Assembly (NCBI GenBank): GCA_902489645.1 | Contig: CABUAW010000006.1 | Location: forward strand, 6,616 to 70,615 | Length of the DNA: 64,000 bases | Direction of reading: 5' to 3' | Origin: an uncultured Lachnospiraceae bacterium | GTDB lineage: Bacteria; Bacillota; Clostridia; Lachnospirales; Lachnospiraceae | Shown here: positions 63,572 through 64,000 of the stretch, in pieces | Layout: every line of letters starts with the position of its first letter | How positions within the stretch are numbered: the stretch's first letter is position 1 | Translations under genes and position numbers: made by a program | Notes under the pieces: generated by a model | Databases searched by the model: none | The model's input: only the letters and a program-made list of their open reading frames with translations | What the model was told of the DNA's origin: nothing

Positions 63572-63651
63572 TGCGGATAACAGGGTTCGAACCTGCACGG
63601 TTGCCCACTAGATCCTAAGTCTAGCGCGTCTGCCAGTTCCGCCATATCCGC
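63572..63651 (-). tRNA. tRNA-Leu (anticodon UAG)
   Basis: An 80-nt cloverleaf: acceptor GCGGATA / TATCCGC, anticodon arm CTAGA-CTTAGGA-TCTAG, a short class II variable arm, and T arm with GGTTCGAACC. The discriminator base is A. CCA is not encoded. It is the last tRNA of the minus-strand cluster. Confidence 0.93.
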
Positions 63652-63690
63652 AAAATATTAAAAAGACCTGCATACTTTGATGCAGGTCTT
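63652..63690 (-). terminator. Terminator-like hairpin between tRNA-Lys and tRNA-Leu
   Basis: An 11-bp stem AAGACCTGCAT / ATGCAGGTCTT (63690-63680 with 63673-63663) followed by TTTTAATATTTT, ending directly at the 5' end of tRNA-Leu. No promoter is seen in the short gap, so read-through or processing may occur. Confidence 0.7.
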
Positions 63691-63692
63691 AG

Positions 63693-63765
63693 TGAGGCAT
63701 CGGGGATTCGAACCCCGGACAACTTGATTAAAAGTCAAGTGCTCTACCGACTGAGCTAATACCCC
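63693..63765 (-). tRNA. tRNA-Lys (anticodon UUU)
   Basis: A 73-nt cloverleaf: acceptor GGGGTAT / ATGCCTC, D arm GCTCAGTCGGTAGAGC, anticodon arm CTTGA-CTTTTAA-TCAAG, T arm GGTTCGAATCC. Confidence 0.95.
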
Positions 63766-63832
63766 ACATCGTTCTGGTGAACCAAAACACTTTATGAACA
63801 CGCCTTTGCACAACTGCTGTGGCTGCTCCAAC

Positions 63833-63903
63833 TGGGCTAGTTGGATTCGAACCAACGTAATGCAGGAGTCAAAGTCCTGTGCCTTACCGCTTGGCGATAG
63901 CCC
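63833..63903 (-). tRNA. tRNA-Gln (anticodon UUG)
   Basis: A 71-nt cloverleaf: acceptor GGGCTAT / CTAGCCC, D arm CCAAGCGGTAAGG, anticodon arm CAGGA-CTTTGAC-TCCTG, T arm GGTTCGAATCC. The U-C-A end is typical of Gln tRNA; CCA is not encoded. Confidence 0.93.
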
Positions 63904-63930
63904 ATTAATTCAATGTACCTCACGGTAGAA

Positions 63931-64000
63931 GGTGGATACAGGGACTCGAACCCTGGGCCTCCAGAGCCACAATCTGGCGCGCTAACCAACTGCGCTATAC
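63931..64000 (-). tRNA. tRNA-His (anticodon GUG), 5' end outside window
   Basis: The visible part has D arm GCGCAGTTGGTTAGCGC, anticodon arm CCAGA-TTGTGGC-TCTGG and T arm GGTTCGAGTCC, ending TATCCACC. The terminal C could pair with the G-1 that identifies tRNA-His; the 5' acceptor is beyond the edge. Confidence 0.88.

Noticed and set aside
63572..63651. tRNA-Leu as an attachment site of the 61-63.5 kb locus
   Set aside because: I found no second copy of the tRNA 3' end (GGTTCGAACCC..TATCCGCA) near 61250-61470, so there is no att duplication.
1..64000. CRISPR arrays, prophage modules or rRNA genes
   Set aside because: No regular direct-repeat array, phage structural gene or rRNA signature was seen on either strand.

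Overview
The window looks like a chromosomal segment of a low-to-moderate-GC anaerobic Firmicute, most likely Clostridia and probably Lachnospiraceae. The basis is consensus sigma-A promoters, strong AGGAGG-type ribosome binding sites, U-tract terminators, the paired GlgC/GlgD, SpoVG, a DnaD/DnaI-type primosome pair, AmpS, CCA transferase, and many conserved clostridial proteins of unknown function. No rRNA, prophage or CRISPR array is seen.

Layout. (1) 1-1711: a partial TPR protein with a degenerate AAA-like domain. (2) 1712-2624: a 0.9 kb gene-free AT-rich stretch. A perfect consensus promoter (TTGACA-17-TATAAT) and a terminator bracket about 570 nt with no substantial ORF, probably an undescribed structured RNA. 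(3) 2625-11422: a tight six-gene minus-strand run: NiaR-like regulator, PfoR/EIIC-like membrane protein, small membrane protein, then JetA-JetB-JetC (MukF/E/B-like). No JetD nuclease gene is present. (4) 11.5-25.3 kb: housekeeping genes (CaCA exchanger, deacetylase-like protein, TrkH/TrkA, PNP, Hom, DUF554, PpiC foldase, Mfd, Pth, SpoVG). (5) 25.3-33.2 kb: glgC-glgD, murC, a cluster of DnaA boxes upstream of dnaD-dnaI/C, and prs. (6) 33.3-43.2 kb: an eight-gene catabolic operon with a NitT/TauT-type ABC importer, two flavoprotein oxidoreductases and a LarA-family protein, divergent from a LacI regulator. (7) 43.3-60.7 kb: YhaN/YhaO nuclease pair, LTA-synthase-like protein, asnS, AmpS, unknown genes, VanY, malQ-plsC and cca. 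(8) 60.7-63.5 kb: a small accessory locus. (9) 63.57-64 kb: tRNA cluster Leu, Lys, Gln and His (partial).

The most interesting locus is 61.3-63.5 kb. A TnpB-like protein has all three expected RuvC acidic residues replaced (Q203, I296, W376) while keeping the zinc ribbon. It is followed directly by a GC-rich strongly folding segment in the position of an omega-RNA scaffold, and preceded by a serine recombinase of resolvase/invertase architecture. The TnpB-like gene has its own promoter, and an imperfect inverted repeat brackets that promoter. This fits a domesticated RNA-guided DNA-binding protein (TldR-like), possibly controlled by recombination. The protein and RNA layout are read from sequence; the function is inference.
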